Shown piece by piece: positions 21,708-33,119 of a stretch of DNA of 64,000 bases. Where the stretch lies: NCBI GenBank assembly GCA_973895155.1, contig OZ316892.1, positions 22,878,001 to 22,942,000 of the forward strand. The letters run 5' to 3'. Numbering within the stretch: the stretch's first letter is position 1; each line of letters begins with the position of its first letter. Below the pieces are notes generated by a model. That model had not been told where the DNA came from, made no database searches, and was given only the letters and a program-made list of their open reading frames with translations. Made by a program: the position numbers and the translations under genes. The stretch comes from Marsupella aquatica (Eukaryota > Marchantiophyta).

Positions 21708-24700
21708 TCACGAAAGAGCATCTTGGGCCTCGGTGATCATAGCCATGAAGTTTCTAGCAGCTTTCTCGCCAGGATCGCTTTCTGAATCTACTCTTTGAAT
21801 GCTTCGCACATCTAGGATGTTAGAGCCCTTACCTCCATCACTTATATTAGAAGTTAAGTCTGTGGGGGTACGCATGTCTGCTACTAGCGCTGCCGCTCTG
21901 TCTTGAAGACTGCTCATGTCTGGCATGTTCGAGCCCTCACTGGCACTGTCGGAATTAGGAGTTAAGGCTGGAGGGAAACGCAGGTCTGCTACCAGCTCTG
22001 CAGCTCTCTCGTGCACTGATCCAGCGACCTCTACCGGTATGCTCTCTGTTGCATCATCGGCACCATCACCAGCATTATTTGTTGGCGTTTGGATGCTTTC
22101 ATGCAGTTCTCTTAGTGTGTCTCCCCCCGTCTCTGTGGCTTTTCTAACAGCTCCACTGACAGATTCACTTACATCCTGAGCTCGTTCTGTCACCGACGCA
22201 CCTAGTTCTGAACTCTGTTCACTAGATCTATCTAACCACTCCCTCATCTGCTCAGTAGTTCCCTCTGAATTTTTGTTAACGGAATCAATTGCAGATCTGG
22301 CCCCATTCTTCGTGGCCTCAACAGCCTCTCCAGACTTTTTGTTCCCTAAACCGGTGACAGATTTTGCCCAGTTTGTCACGTTTCCTGCTTTTTGCTTGAT
22401 GGAGCCCATCAGGGAACGAGGACTGTGAGATTCAGTTTCCGAGCGATCTTGATCAGATGCAGAGACCTCTGTTCGTGCTTCCGATGACGGTGCCTTAAGG
22501 TGCTCTGCTGTTTCTTTGGCAGATTCAATTCCCTCTGCTGATGTGGCTTTAGCTGATTCTTTCATGTCTTCCACTGTCTTAGAAGCTTTTGCAGTTTCTC
22601 CTTGTGCTGCCTCCTTCAAATTCTTAGCCTTGTCTTTCACGGAGTCAATTGCTCCATTCGCATTCTCTGATATATTTGCTCTTGATTTTGATTCTGCATC
22701 ATTCCTATCATCATCAAGAGTAGCCTTACCTGCTGGTGTTTCCAATGAATCAGTCACATGCTTCACCTTTTCTTGAGTCAGTGCGATAAACTCCTTTGAC
22801 GTTGCGTTAACAGATTCCATTCCCTCTCCTAGTTTTGCTTTAGCCGATTCTGCAGTGTCTTGGACTGTTCTCGATGCGTTTGCTGCTTCTCTTTGGGCTG
22901 CCTCGGTCAAGTTTCTGCCCTGATCTTTCACTGAATCAACTACTCTATATGTTGTATTTGCCCGTGATTTCGAGACTGAATCATCGTCACGAGCAGCCTC
23001 AGCTGCTGGCACTTCCGACGACTCAGTAGCATGCTCCAACTTTTCCTCAGTTGGTCCCACGAACTCCGCTGCTGTTTCTCTAGCAGATTTGATTCCGTCC
23101 GCTGATGTGGCCTTAGCTGTTTCAGTGACGTCCTGGACCGTTTCAGATGCGCGCCTTGATTTTTCTTGGGCTGACTCTTTAACATTGCTAGCCTTGTCTT
23201 TCACTGAATCAACTGCTCGATTTGCATTCTCTGATATTTTTCGTTTCGATTTTGAGACTGCGTCATCACTATGATCTTCAAGAGATGCCTCACTAACCTT
23301 CCCAAAATTTTCTTTAGCTGCCTTTGTAGCTTTTTCTGCTGCTTCCCTCGCTGAACTGGAAGAATTGCTTGCCTGAGTTGTAGGTGATTCATCAGCAGAA
23401 AGCTTGTTGCCCGAGTCTACCGCAGGGTTCTCCAATGTCCAATTTGGGTCCCGGGTCAGTGTCTCCAGAATGTCGTTGGCCAGCTCTAGAGCATAATCGG
23501 TCTTCCTCGCTTCCTTGTATTCAGAAGATTGCTCTGACCTTCCTTCAAGCGAATCCCGCTGTTCCCCTGCGGCCTCCTTTACATCTTGCACAGCTCCTCC
23601 AGAATTTCCTTCAACAACCTTACTAACATTCCCTGCTTTGTCCCTGACAGTTGCGGTTGCTTCTCCAGCTTTCGCCTTGGCAGTCTCAGTGACATCACCT
23701 GCTGTTTCCTTGGCTGACTCGGCCATCTCTTTTCCCTTCCCATGTGCTACCTCGGCAGCTGCTCCTATTTGTTCTGGTACAGACTCCTTACCGTCTCCTT
23801 TACTCTCTTCAGTTTTTTCAGTATTATTTGTCCCGGTCGTTTCAAGGATAGAATCTTTAGCATCCTTCGCTGAGCCGGTTACAGTCCTAACTGTCTCGGC
23901 ACCTGCTTCAGGGGCATTTTCAGCTACTTCCTTCATAGACTCAGACGCATCCCCTACTGTGTCCTTAGCTGAATCAACAGTTTCTCTCGCTTTGTCTTTG
24001 AGAGCTCCTGTAGTTTCCTTGGTAGAATCACTAGCTCTCTCAGCCATGTTCCCTACAGTTTCTTTGGATTCATCTATTCCGCCTTGTAAGTTTTGCTCAA
24101 TGGGCTGAGTTGCCTCCTTTATAGAGTCCTTTGCTGATCCAACCCTTTCTGCGTTGGATGTGGTAGCCTCTCCTAGACTCTGCTCGGATAAATCAAGTGC
24201 TCCTTTTGTCGACTGAGTTCTCTCCTCTGTTGCGTCTTTTACCTTTTGTGTGCCTAGCCCAGTGACGTCCTTAATCCACTCCATCACCCCACCAGCTTTC
24301 TCGTCTACGGCTTCGGTTGCACTTGCTGTTGATTCCTTGACCGAATCTTTTGTCTCCATTGCAGCATTCCCCATAGATTCCTTTACTGATCCTAGCTCTC
24401 CTTTCGCTGATTCAGAAGCCTTCTGTGCTGCATCCTTTGTTGACGCAGCTGCTTCACTGCCCGTCTCTTTTACTGCGTTTTTCATCTCCTCTGCTCCTTC
24501 TGCAGTGGACTGTGTTGCTTGATCTGCTTTTCTCCCAGCAACTCCCAGAGATTCCTTTACCGATCCTAGCTGTTCTTTCGCTGATTCAGAAGCCTTCTTT
24601 GTCGCATCCTTTGTTGACGCAGCTGCTTCCTTGCCCGTCTCATTTGCTGAGTTTTTCATCTCCTCTGCTCCTTCTGCAGTGGACTGTGTTACTTGACCTG

Positions 24701-26631
24701 CTTTGCTCCCAGCAACTCCCAGAGATTCCTTCACTGATCCAAACTGTTCTTTCGCTGATTCAGACGCCTTCTTTGCTGCATCCTTTGTTGACGCTGCTGC
24801 TTCACTGCCAGTCTCTTTTGCTGAGTTTTTCATCTCCTCTGCTCCTTCTGCAGTGGACTGTGTTGCTTGATCTGCTTTGCTCCCAGCAACTCCAATGACG
24901 TTCTTCACCCATTGAGTCACTCCACCAGATTCTTCCTTCACATCTTTAGCAGAACCTACAGAATCCCGGACAGAATTGTAGGCCGAATCTGCCGATTCCC
25001 TGCCTTCTTGTACCGTCTCTTGGGCAACTTCGTTGACATCCTCAACGGTTTCCTTAGTAGAATCAGCGACAGATCCTACTGTGGCTTTAGATTGTTGAAT
25101 ACTATCGCCTGCCATTTGCTTGATTGACTCTGTTGCAGATCCCATTTTTTCTTGGACTTCATCTGCCTTTTCTGACGTGGCATCAGCGGCAAAGCCTAAT
25201 CTCTCCTTCAGTCCTTCGACGGCGGTCCCTGCTGTTTCCATAGCGGATCCTACTCGAGATCCTATTTTCTCAAAACCATCCCCAACTGTATCTGGAATCC
25301 CTTCTACAGCTGCCTGTGTCTTGCCTGCAAACTTATCTGTAGCATCCTGGGCCATTTGCTTTTTGGAACCAACGATGGATCCTATCGTGTCCTGAGCTTG
25401 CCCTACCGTTTTGTTAGTTGCATCCTTAGCATTCTGGACTGTCTCTCGGGTTAACTCAGCAGGATCCCCTGATAAGGCTGATGTGTTCTCGGTCAATTTT
25501 GTAGCAGGCTCTACACCCTCTTTCTCATTTCTTACAGTTTCTTTCATCGCTCCTCCGGTTTTCCCTTCCACCGTTCCCATGTCATTCTCGGCAGGTTGCT
25601 TGTTGGACTCAGTAGCAGCCTCGATTTTCTCCTTCACGGTGTCTAGAGCAGCTCCTGATTTTTCTTTTGCTGTAGCGGAAGCACTCTCGGCTGACTCACT
25701 GACGTAATCTGCTGTTTCTTGGATGGGCTTAGTTGCTTGTTTTGCTTTCTCAGTAATTTGCCCTACATTTTCTTGACCTCTCTCCCTCAGATCTGGTGGT
25801 ATCTTCTCTTGAACAGCTCGAGCGATATGGTGCAATTGATCGGTTGTCTTTGCATTATCTATTGCCTCCGAAATCTTCTCTGAAGTAGCCAAGCTGATCC
25901 CTTTCACTGCCTCGGCTGTATTTTCTGTTCGTTCCTTGCACGTATAGAATTTGCATAGTCAATGACCGTGTTTACACATCAACGACTGAACAATTCCCAG
26001 ACATTATTGCTGACCGACAATGTACATATATCAATTAAGCTATGACCAGGCAGTTGCCTTCAAACAAATCCTCCATCACAAACATGACCTTAAACCAATG
26101 AGAGGCTTGATATTCTTTGTGGACTCATCAAATTCAAAACTTGAGGAATCCTCCGTCACCTATAATGCCAGAGTGTCGCATCATCATCTAAACACTTAAC
26201 AGGTGATAACAAACACGGAACAGAACGAGCATACTTCTCCCGTTCCTTGAAGGGGAGAGATGGTGTTACTGAGATTGCCTTTGGAGACCAAGCAAAGACA
26301 AATGATAAATATGAAGAGACCAATTTCAGCTGTGCGAAGGCAGATTCAATTTCTCATACAGGAAGTCAAGTCAGCTTAAACAATCACTACGTGAATTGAT
26401 CTTGCAATAAAAAATCATCACTGCCAAGTATAATCTAATATACAATACATAACGTCACAGGTTTCAATTTTCAGCTCGGACGATGAAGTAATTGCAGACT
26501 AGTTCCTAAGCATTGTGCAAACTAATGAGCTTACCAGAATTTGCCGAAGACTCGTCCTCCTCGCGGAGTTGCTTGAGGCCTTCCATGCTCGCCAATATCT
26601 TGGAGTAAATCCCAAGGCCCCACTGCAGCAT
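21708..26631 (-). CDS. Giant LEA-like (group 3/LEA_4) repeat protein, ~1434 aa
   Basis: Two exons join in frame: 26535-26631 (ATG, 32 codons plus one base, donor G|GTAAGC) and 21708-25915 (acceptor TACAG|CC). The second exon alone lacks an ATG start; exon 1 supplies one and the joint reads SANS-AEAVKG. The protein is hydrophilic, rich in Ala, Lys, Glu, Thr and Ser, and built of degenerate 11-residue repeats such as AKETAGDVTETAK and DSVKDKAGN, typical of LEA_4 proteins that protect membranes and proteins during desiccation. A near-identical 58-residue block occurs three times (DNA 24373-24894). Coiled or amphipathic helix forms are expected on drying. The length is far above the usual 150-500 residues. 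The C-terminal 120 residues depart from the repeat pattern and contain a duplicated RAAxLVADxR motif. No signal or transit peptide is obvious. Confidence 0.8.
24373..24894 (-). repeat. Three 174-bp tandem repeats within the LEA-like gene
   Basis: Units begin near 24373, 24547 and 24721 with AGATTCCTTYACYGATCC (plus strand). The 174-bp period equals 58 codons, so the reading frame is kept. Copies are very similar, suggesting recent expansion inside the coding sequence. Confidence 0.9.
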
Positions 26632-28040
26632 TTCCAAACCAAAATTTCAACAGAGTTTGGGTCGAATTTCAAGAATTACAGAGGCGGGGAAAAGAAAAAA
26701 CAAATTACAGAGGCGGAATCAGCCTCTTGCATGCTACTCTCTACGAAGTCCCCAGTTCTCATGGCCCCGATATGATTTTACGGAGACACCCAGTTTTACA
26801 ACCGACTGCTGCCACAAACGCAAGCATACGATAGTCTAGAATGATTCTTACTCCATCTCCAATTTATTGCAATTACATTTAGCCGATGAATGACAGTAAC
26901 AAAACAGCTCCTATGAAAGACAGGCAAGCTAATTCTTACATGCAGCTTTCGTTGATGTACGACTTTCTCAGGCAGAACTGTCGACAGTAGCTTTTCGAAT
27001 GTCTAATCGAGGTGAGCGACTATGAAGCTTCCAGCAGCTCAGTCAAACAATTTCTTTTGGGTACCCAACAAACCTCAACTCAAGTCAAGAATCCGCCTCT
27101 TGTCTCTTCTAACCTAATCGAATACCACAGCTGCCTAGCTGGCTTCTTAGATCTCTGCGAATGCTCTCCTTAGTACAGCAGCTAACCTAACAATTGTCCC
27201 TGAGATTTGCCGAAGGGAGTCCAAACCAGGGATTCAAAGCTTCAAAGCTGTGACAGCTCAGTCAAGCATGCAATCTCGCTGTAAACCTCAACGTGCTCGA
27301 GTTCATTCACTTCAATTTCTTCAAACAAATCTCGATACAGGCCACTAAAGCCTCTGACCAGGGCTGAAGGTTGATCTCACGAGCTCACCCAACCCAACAG
27401 AACTGAGTCAAATCTTCAAGCTGCGACAGCTCAGTCCAACAACTTCGATAAGAATCCCCACTAGCTCGATGATCTACTTTAGTTCCCACAAACAACACGT
27501 CTCGATACAGCCCACTTGAGCATGCGACGATCTCTCGAGATTCTATGCACTACTGCACCTTCCCTAACTGTAAAAACGCTGATCTCACCAGCTCATCAGA
27601 TCCCAGCAGATTCAAAGCTCCATTCAATAACTTCGTTGTAAATCTCAACCAGCTTGTGTTGATCTACTTTAATTCCTACAAACGACTACTCTGGATACAG
27701 CCCACTAGAGCATTCGAGGGACAGCTCGAGAGGACCAACGCTACGCCTTCCAATGTCGTGACTGCTGATCTCACCAGCTCACCATTCTAGCAGGAGCTTC
27801 AATTTTGGGCAGTCATGCAGGAATCATGACGAAGAAGTCGGCAATCAATCAGCTCTTCACACTTGGCACAGACGTAGCTACCAGCAGCACGTGTCCAGAT
27901 CGTCTGGAGAAGTAGAGTTTCCATTTTCACAAATTCGTGCTTGAAGAGTGTGCATGCATGCGTAGGGCTCGTTGGTTGAAGGCTGTGGCGCCTCGTAGCA
28001 ATCCGTCACTGTAGTTCTGGATGTAGCATTCCTTTGCAAA
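26632..28040. other. 5' flank of the LEA-like gene with a tandem repeat
   Basis: No gene supported. From about 27235 to 27790 there are about three diverged copies of a 185-210-bp unit, each with GATCTCACSAGCTCA, CAGCTCAGTC or CATTCAATAACTTCG, and GATACAGCCCACT. The block lies upstream of the LEA-like gene (minus strand). Confidence 0.55.
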
Positions 28041-28053
28041 TAGGATTCTTTTG

Positions 28054-28948
28054 TCTTGAAATGAAAAGTAGACTCTCCCCCACCCCAATAGTAAGGGTGT
28101 CTCAAATGTTAAGAGATGCGGGCTTTTAGTGGGTCTGAGACTTTGACGTGGGGGACGCGGACTTAAAATGTTTGGTACTCTGAGTTGGCGACCACATATT
28201 TTTGCCCACGCTTTGTCATGCAGGCAGGCTGACTCTCTAGGGCCCTCTCAAAGTTCACCACCCCCCCCCCCCCAACCCCCTTGGTTACACACGCCCAAAA
28301 ACCATGTCCCGGCTATAGTTCCTGCCACATTTTTTTGCGGTCAGTATCCCGGACTACGAAAGAGAAGCACAAAGATTGAGATGCCCTGGTAGTGACATAC
28401 ATTAAATAGCAAGTGGTTTTTGTCAATTGGCCAGGGGATTAGCCTAGGGGCATGTGTGTTTGTGGGTGGGGTGTAATGGTGGGGTGTAATGGTGGGAGTA
28501 CTGGTTTCTTTTCAGCCCTGGTTGGTTGCTTTGTATTCCTGGTTCAACCCTCTCTCCTTCCTCGTACAATCCATATTGGATCCCTGGGTATTGTCTCCCC
28601 TTGTGGGCTACCCTACAGTTGTGCAGATTCCAAAGTAGAATGTATATCCTCTATTGGATGAGTTTACTTTCGGCTTTAAGGGCAAAACCAAAAAAAGTGA
28701 TATACATTCATTGTAAAGAACCCATTTCAAGGTGAGACCCCACTGTCCCACACCAGGAGGGAGAGAGGATTAAATCAGGGTCACCGGGGCCCAAGGAGTA
28801 CTCAAACCTCCCATTCACTATTCACAAAACCCATCTCACCCACACACACATATACTCTCCACACCCCTGTGTGTATGGAGGGGGATTGAACCTGGGCCCT
28901 TCAATTCCAGGCTAATCCCCTATCCAACTGACCTAAGCCAGTTGGTTG
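28054..28948 (-). mobile_element. Composite SINE-like insertion with 13-bp direct repeats
   Basis: The sequence TAGGATTCTTTTG occurs at 28041-28053 and again at 28949-28961, exactly flanking this 895-bp insert, as expected for a target-site duplication. On the minus strand the insert starts CAACCAACTGGCTTAGGTCAGTTGG and has GGTTCAATCC 40 bp on, the same tRNA-like head as at 5137-5800, and ends in AGTCTACTTTTCATTTC-like sequence, also shared. A second tRNA-like head on the plus strand (28425-28560) and near-identical GTGAYATACATT at 28393 and 28698 indicate a nested insertion inside it. A C14 run lies at 28260. Confidence 0.65.
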
Positions 28949-28961
28949 TAGGATTCTTTTG

Positions 28962-29884
28962 CAACACTTTGTCTTCCATTATTTAAAGGAGAAACACTTA
29001 TGTATCACACGGCCAACAAAAAGCAAAGGAGACAACACCCAAAACTAACAAAGGGAATAGGACCCCAAAGGCAGGAGACACACTAAAGGAGAGAAACCCA
29101 AAAAACCTCAAGAAGACCAAGGAGCCCAAAAGCATGAAACCCAAGAAGAGAAAGAGACAATATAAATCCTTATTGAGCATGCTTGTGGTTATAGGTCATA
29201 GCCCAAATATTGGCTTATTCATAGGATCAACAAGCCCTTTACCCAGACCTCCCCATGCCCATCCGTACTCACAAAGCATAGTCTTATATGTATAAAAACA
29301 TCACTCAATGGAATTGTGATGAATGCTATACTTCAATCACAAATGACATTACAGAATGATGTAGATATGCTAGTTTGTAAGACTTATTTTCAACACATTG
29401 GGTGAGGGGCAGGTGCCTCTTGGAGCTGTGCCTTTAGGCTTTTGGATGGAGACTGCTTTACCTGGCTTTTACCTCATATTTACAGTCTGCTGGTGCTATG
29501 ATTGTTTGAATGATCAAACTTACTTCTAATCTGACTCCAGAGCCACAGTTCTTTTTAGTTAGTTGGGAATTTTGGCCAAATTCTCACCCAAAATTTGTGT
29601 TGGCTACTAGTATAAAAGAATGTAAATCAGATATTGGGACACCAATTCTCACTACTCTTCCTTGCTTAGGACCCCATCAGATTTGGCAGTCACATTCAAA
29701 TTGTGGAAAATCTAATGGTGCAGACATATCTGTCAAATATGACGAAAGTGTCGTTGACCACAAATGAGATGGTCAAGCGATTGGACACTGCAGGGAGTCA
29801 GCTTGGCAACTGGATGTCATGGAGTGCAAGCTCTGGGAGAGTGGCAGGTTGGGCATGGAAAATGCACACATTGACACCTTTAGG
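28962..29884. other. Spacer to the left of the 12.6 kb element
   Basis: No supported gene. Two overlapping open frames at 29510-29954 in different frames show some coding-like composition but no family motif. They may be a decayed gene or older transposon into which the large element inserted. Confidence 0.35.
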
Positions 29885-29888
29885 TTCA
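29885..29888. repeat. Left TTCA target-site duplication
   Basis: TTCA abuts the left inverted repeat and recurs at 42444-42447 next to the right one. Four bases could match by chance. Confidence 0.5.
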
Positions 29889-29910
29889 ATCACTATATTC
29901 ATTAAAACTG
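29889..29910 (+). repeat. Left terminal inverted repeat
   Basis: 22 bp beginning ATCACTATATTC and ending AAAACTG, identical to the reverse complement of 42422-42443. Identity over 22 bp at 12.5 kb distance around a transposase-like gene is very unlikely by chance. Confidence 0.85.
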
Positions 29911-30069
29911 AAATTATAAAGGATATAGGGAAATTTGGCGATTTAAAAACATAGTTTTAGGCATGAATATTGTAAATTTGGAAGATGAAAAATGAAAATT
30001 CAAGCATCATTAAATGTAAATTTGGGGACAAAAAAATGAAATTTTGGGAAAGTAAAATATTAAATTGGA

Positions 30070-30120
30070 TGATATTAAAAAACATTTGGGTGATAAAAGT
30101 GTTCATTTGGTTGGAAAATA
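30070..30120 (+). repeat. Left subterminal motif block
   Basis: AAACATTTGGGTGA followed by AAAAGTG and a TTCATTTGG motif; nearby 30001-30055 has TAAATTTGGGG and AAATTTTGGG. The same series, in the same orientation, occurs near the right end at 42279-42345. These may be transposase-binding sites. Confidence 0.45.
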
Positions 30121-30542
30121 GATAGAATCTAGTAATAACATATAAGCTTGGATAGCATCTATATTCAAAACATTTAGCTTGAGTAAGATATCTAACTAAG
30201 CACCAATACAATGGAATGACTATAGTGTCTAGACAAAGTTAACTAGGATGATATCCAACCTACTAGAAGGAATGAAATGGCATCATTTTCTAGAATTAAA
30301 ATATACTAAGACAAATAAAATAATAATTATAAGAAAGTCCATTCAATAGCTTTGAGAGATCATAGAGTATTAATTTGATTGTCTTGTTCTCTCACTTTAG
30401 ACCAACGCATGGAAATCAACTCGACCCTCTTAATCACAAGTCATTTGAGTGGAGACTTGTAACCTACGAGTTCTATCAATCTACTCATCAATTATACCTT
30501 CCATGTAAATTTTGAGAGTTTTCAAAACATTCTTAGGAATTG

Positions 30543-33119
30543 TCAAACCTCTATCCATAATATTTTGTTCTTTAGCACCTGACTTAAACCCATACATTGC
30601 AGAATTTGCAAACTGTCAACTTTGAGTAACATTGTCAAACCCAGGTTTGACACTATTGAATAACGGCACCAAGTCTTAGTGGTTTGAAAGCAACGTTCAT
30701 ATCGAACATCATCCTTTGCATCATGCTTACCATGTTTAGGCCTCCACCATTGTACTTGGAACATAGGAGCATTCCTAAGAGGAATGCTCTCAACAGACGT
30801 TGAAGAAGACCCTTCAATATGTTGCAAATCTGTTGAGGGAACCTCATGGTTTGGATCCACACCACCCAAAGCTCGAACCAACCAGAAACGCCCTTTGCCA
30901 TTTTCCTGTTCCCATTCATCCTCTGGACGTAAAAATACAAAGTGACCTTCTTGAATATCTTGTAGAGGAATCCAACGTGTAGGTTCTCGCTCTTGTCGTG
31001 CACCAACAAAGGGTGCAGCTTGATCTTCCATCTCTTCCATGTACTCATTTTGAAGGTCCATCATCTCTGGATTTTGAGAAGGTTCACTTGACGGCTGAGA
31101 TGTCCCCAAAATCATCTTGTAACCTGTGCCATGGTTAGTCTTTGGCCAAAAATCAGTTGTCAATGGCAAATGTCTTTCCCCCTCCCCTTCTATTGTAAGT
31201 TCCTCGGACAGTGCTTGCACAAGATTCTCCCAATATTTGACCAGAGGAAATCTCTCTTTATATGCTGTAGAGGTCTCATCCTTACAAATTTTCTTCAAGA
31301 AATCAATATAGCGATTAAGGAATGGGATGATTTCTCCAGCCTTCTTTTGTACATCCCCAGATATAGGTTTTGCAAATGGTTGGCCTTCCGGTAAAATGAG
31401 CGCATTTGTGATGGGATCAGTTCTCCAAATGGACCTCCCCATTGCCGGAAGCCAAGGTTGCTTGACATGTGCTTTATATTGATACACTGGCACATTATCC
31501 CTCATGGAGAAAAGAAATGCCACTGGTTTTGAGTGACCTTCTATCTCTTTCACCTGGAAAGTTTTCAAATACTCCTTGTAAGATGCAACCTCTTGAATCA
31601 ATCGTGGTACAGGATGAATGCTTTCACACTCCCAAACCTCAGCCATCAACCCCAAGAGGGTAGCAACCTCTTTGTATCTGACCTGTTTGGATACTTGAGA
31701 AAATAATGCATCCACGTCTTCATGGGTGTGGCCAACCATGAGGAATGACATTTGCACAGTTTCAAACACCCCCCTGCTAACAAGCTCAGTGCAAAATGCC
31801 ATCACATATTGATTTTTGTTATCTTTCCCTGAATTGTCCATCTGCAACGTTAGGTGCCTTGGTAAGGGCTTGAAAGAGCCCCTAGTAGTCTTAGGATCAT
31901 CCTTAGAACCAACATCCACTGTGCTTGACATTTTAGTCTCCTGACCATCTTCAATGCCTTGAAATCGAACAATTGAAACATTTTTGGGTTCCAAGTAACC
32001 GGCCAGAAATGCTTCAAAGTCTAGAAGGGACTGAAATATTGGCCTAGTTGCATTCCAATTCAATCCCTCAAGAAGGTCTCCAGTTTTGTCTCCTGTGTAA
32101 TCTTCCAAATCTCGGAGGCATTTGGCCAAAGATGTCACGGTAAAGTCTGCATCTCCAGGCCAAAGTCCAGTCAAACTGAAATGTGCATACACTCCAGGAT
32201 CTCTTCCATGGGTTAACATCCCAGTAAGAGCAATAGGCAAAGGCTGACCACTACCAGAGAGGGATTTTGGAGTGGGGACCAACCTGGGGATCCAAGTCTT
32301 GGCTTGATCCATCTTATCGTGAATAATGCAAAGATAGTTTTGAGGATCCTTCTTTGCAAGAACCCTATGAGCATAGTAAACATATCTTCTTGACATTTGT
32401 TCACGAAGATGTCGCGCTCTTTTCTCTTCAATCTCTGCACGCTCTTTTTTTCTCTTCTCCCGCATCAATTGATCTTTGAACTCAGTGCAAAATGTGCACT
32501 TGGCAAATGCACTTCCCTTGTGAAAGTCAAAATTATCAAATGAGTTTTTCCAGATGTTGTACATAGTAACTTCAGTAACCTTAGCAAACCCATCTAATTC
32601 CATCTTGGTAAACACCTCTTGGAAAATCTCCTTCTTAGTAAAACAAGATGGGAGCCGATATTCAATAGTGTCAGTGCCGTTGGACCCACCATAGGGAAGA
32701 TGTGGCATTGGTTCCCCATTTTGGATTAAAATGGACTCCAACAAGGCGCGAGCATGCAAAGTGCTTGATCGTGTCTTCCGTTGTCCCTGATTTCCATGGA
32801 AACCAATTGTGCAACCAGCTTCGTATTGATTTTTGTAGTCATAGTACTTTGTTGTACTGAACCCATGCATTTTAATAAATGCATCTTTACAAACCACACG
32901 TCCCTTTAGAACAAAAAATCCCTTTCTCTTGACTTGCTCCTCTCTACACCCAAAGAGACTAAAGATGTGACTTGTTTTGTTGTCACTTGACATTCCATGG
33001 TATTCCCTCCTCATTGCCTCTAAGTCCTCCCTGGGCATGTTCAAGCAACACTTCAGCTTGCAACAACCTTCTCTTTGGATGGAATCAATGGACTCCTCGT
33101 TAATTTTCAAAAGTGCCCT
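30543..33119 (-). CDS. Transposase-like protein with DUF7869-type core
   Basis: A 855-codon stretch from 33110 (TTG; no ATG) that continues in frame from the region upstream across a TAG stop at 33120-33122. Features counted from 33110: a cysteine patch CCKLKCC (16-22); a C-F-x-C knuckle (CTFC, 205-208); a basic coiled segment (213-245); then three acidic motifs, IIHDKMDQ (D265, D268), LQMDNSGKDNKNQ (D425) and GHTHEDVDALFS (E464, D465, D467). This series is typical of DUF7869 proteins of plants and animals, thought to be RNase H-fold transposases. The C-terminal part has a BAH/chromo-like end with FVFLRPEDEW and FQVQWWRPK. The element's inverted repeats around it support the role. Whether protein is made given the stop codon is unknown. 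Confidence 0.7.
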   Translation of the reverse strand, partial: RALLKINEESIDSIQREGCCKLKCCLNMPREDLEAMRREYHGMSSDNKTSHIFSLFGCREEQVKRKGFFVLKGRVVCKDAFIKMHGFSTTKYYDYKNQYEAGCTIGFHGNQGQRKTRSSTLHARALLESILIQNGEPMPHLPYGGSNGTDTIEYRLPSCFTKKEIFQEVFTKMELDGFAKVTEVTMYNIWKNSFDNFDFHKGSAFAKCTFCTEFKDQLMREKRKKERAEIEEKRARHLREQMSRRYVYYAHRVLAKKDPQNYLCIIHDKMDQAKTWIPRLVPTPKSLSGSGQPLPIALTGMLTHGRDPGVYAHFSLTGLWPGDADFTVTSLAKCLRDLEDYTGDKTGDLLEGLNWNATRPIFQSLLDFEAFLAGYLEPKNVSIVRFQGIEDGQETKMSSTVDVGSKDDPKTTRGSFKPLPRHLTLQMDNSGKDNKNQYVMAFCTELVSRGVFETVQMSFLMVGHTHEDVDALFSQVSKQVRYKEVATLLGLMAEVWECESIHPVPRLIQEVASYKEYLKTFQVKEIEGHSKPVAFLFSMRDNVPVYQYKAHVKQPWLPAMGRSIWRTDPITNALILPEGQPFAKPISGDVQKKAGEIIPFLNRYIDFLKKICKDETSTAYKERFPLVKYWENLVQALSEELTIEGEGERHLPLTTDFWPKTNHGTGYKMILGTSQPSSEPSQNPEMMDLQNEYMEEMEDQAAPFVGARQEREPTRWIPLQDIQEGHFVFLRPEDEWEQENGKGRFWLVRALGGVDPNHEVPSTDLQHIEGSSSTSVESIPLRNAPMFQVQWWRPKHGKHDAKDDVRYERCFQTTKTWCRYSIVSNLGLTMLLKVDSLQILQCMGLSQVLKNKILWIEV

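Noticed and set aside
23515-24898. Plus-strand open frames of 157-197 codons
   Set aside because: They are antisense shadows of the repetitive LEA-like coding sequence.
29510-29954. Two overlapping open frames left of the large element
   Set aside because: No motif, no start context and a frame change between them; cannot be called a gene.
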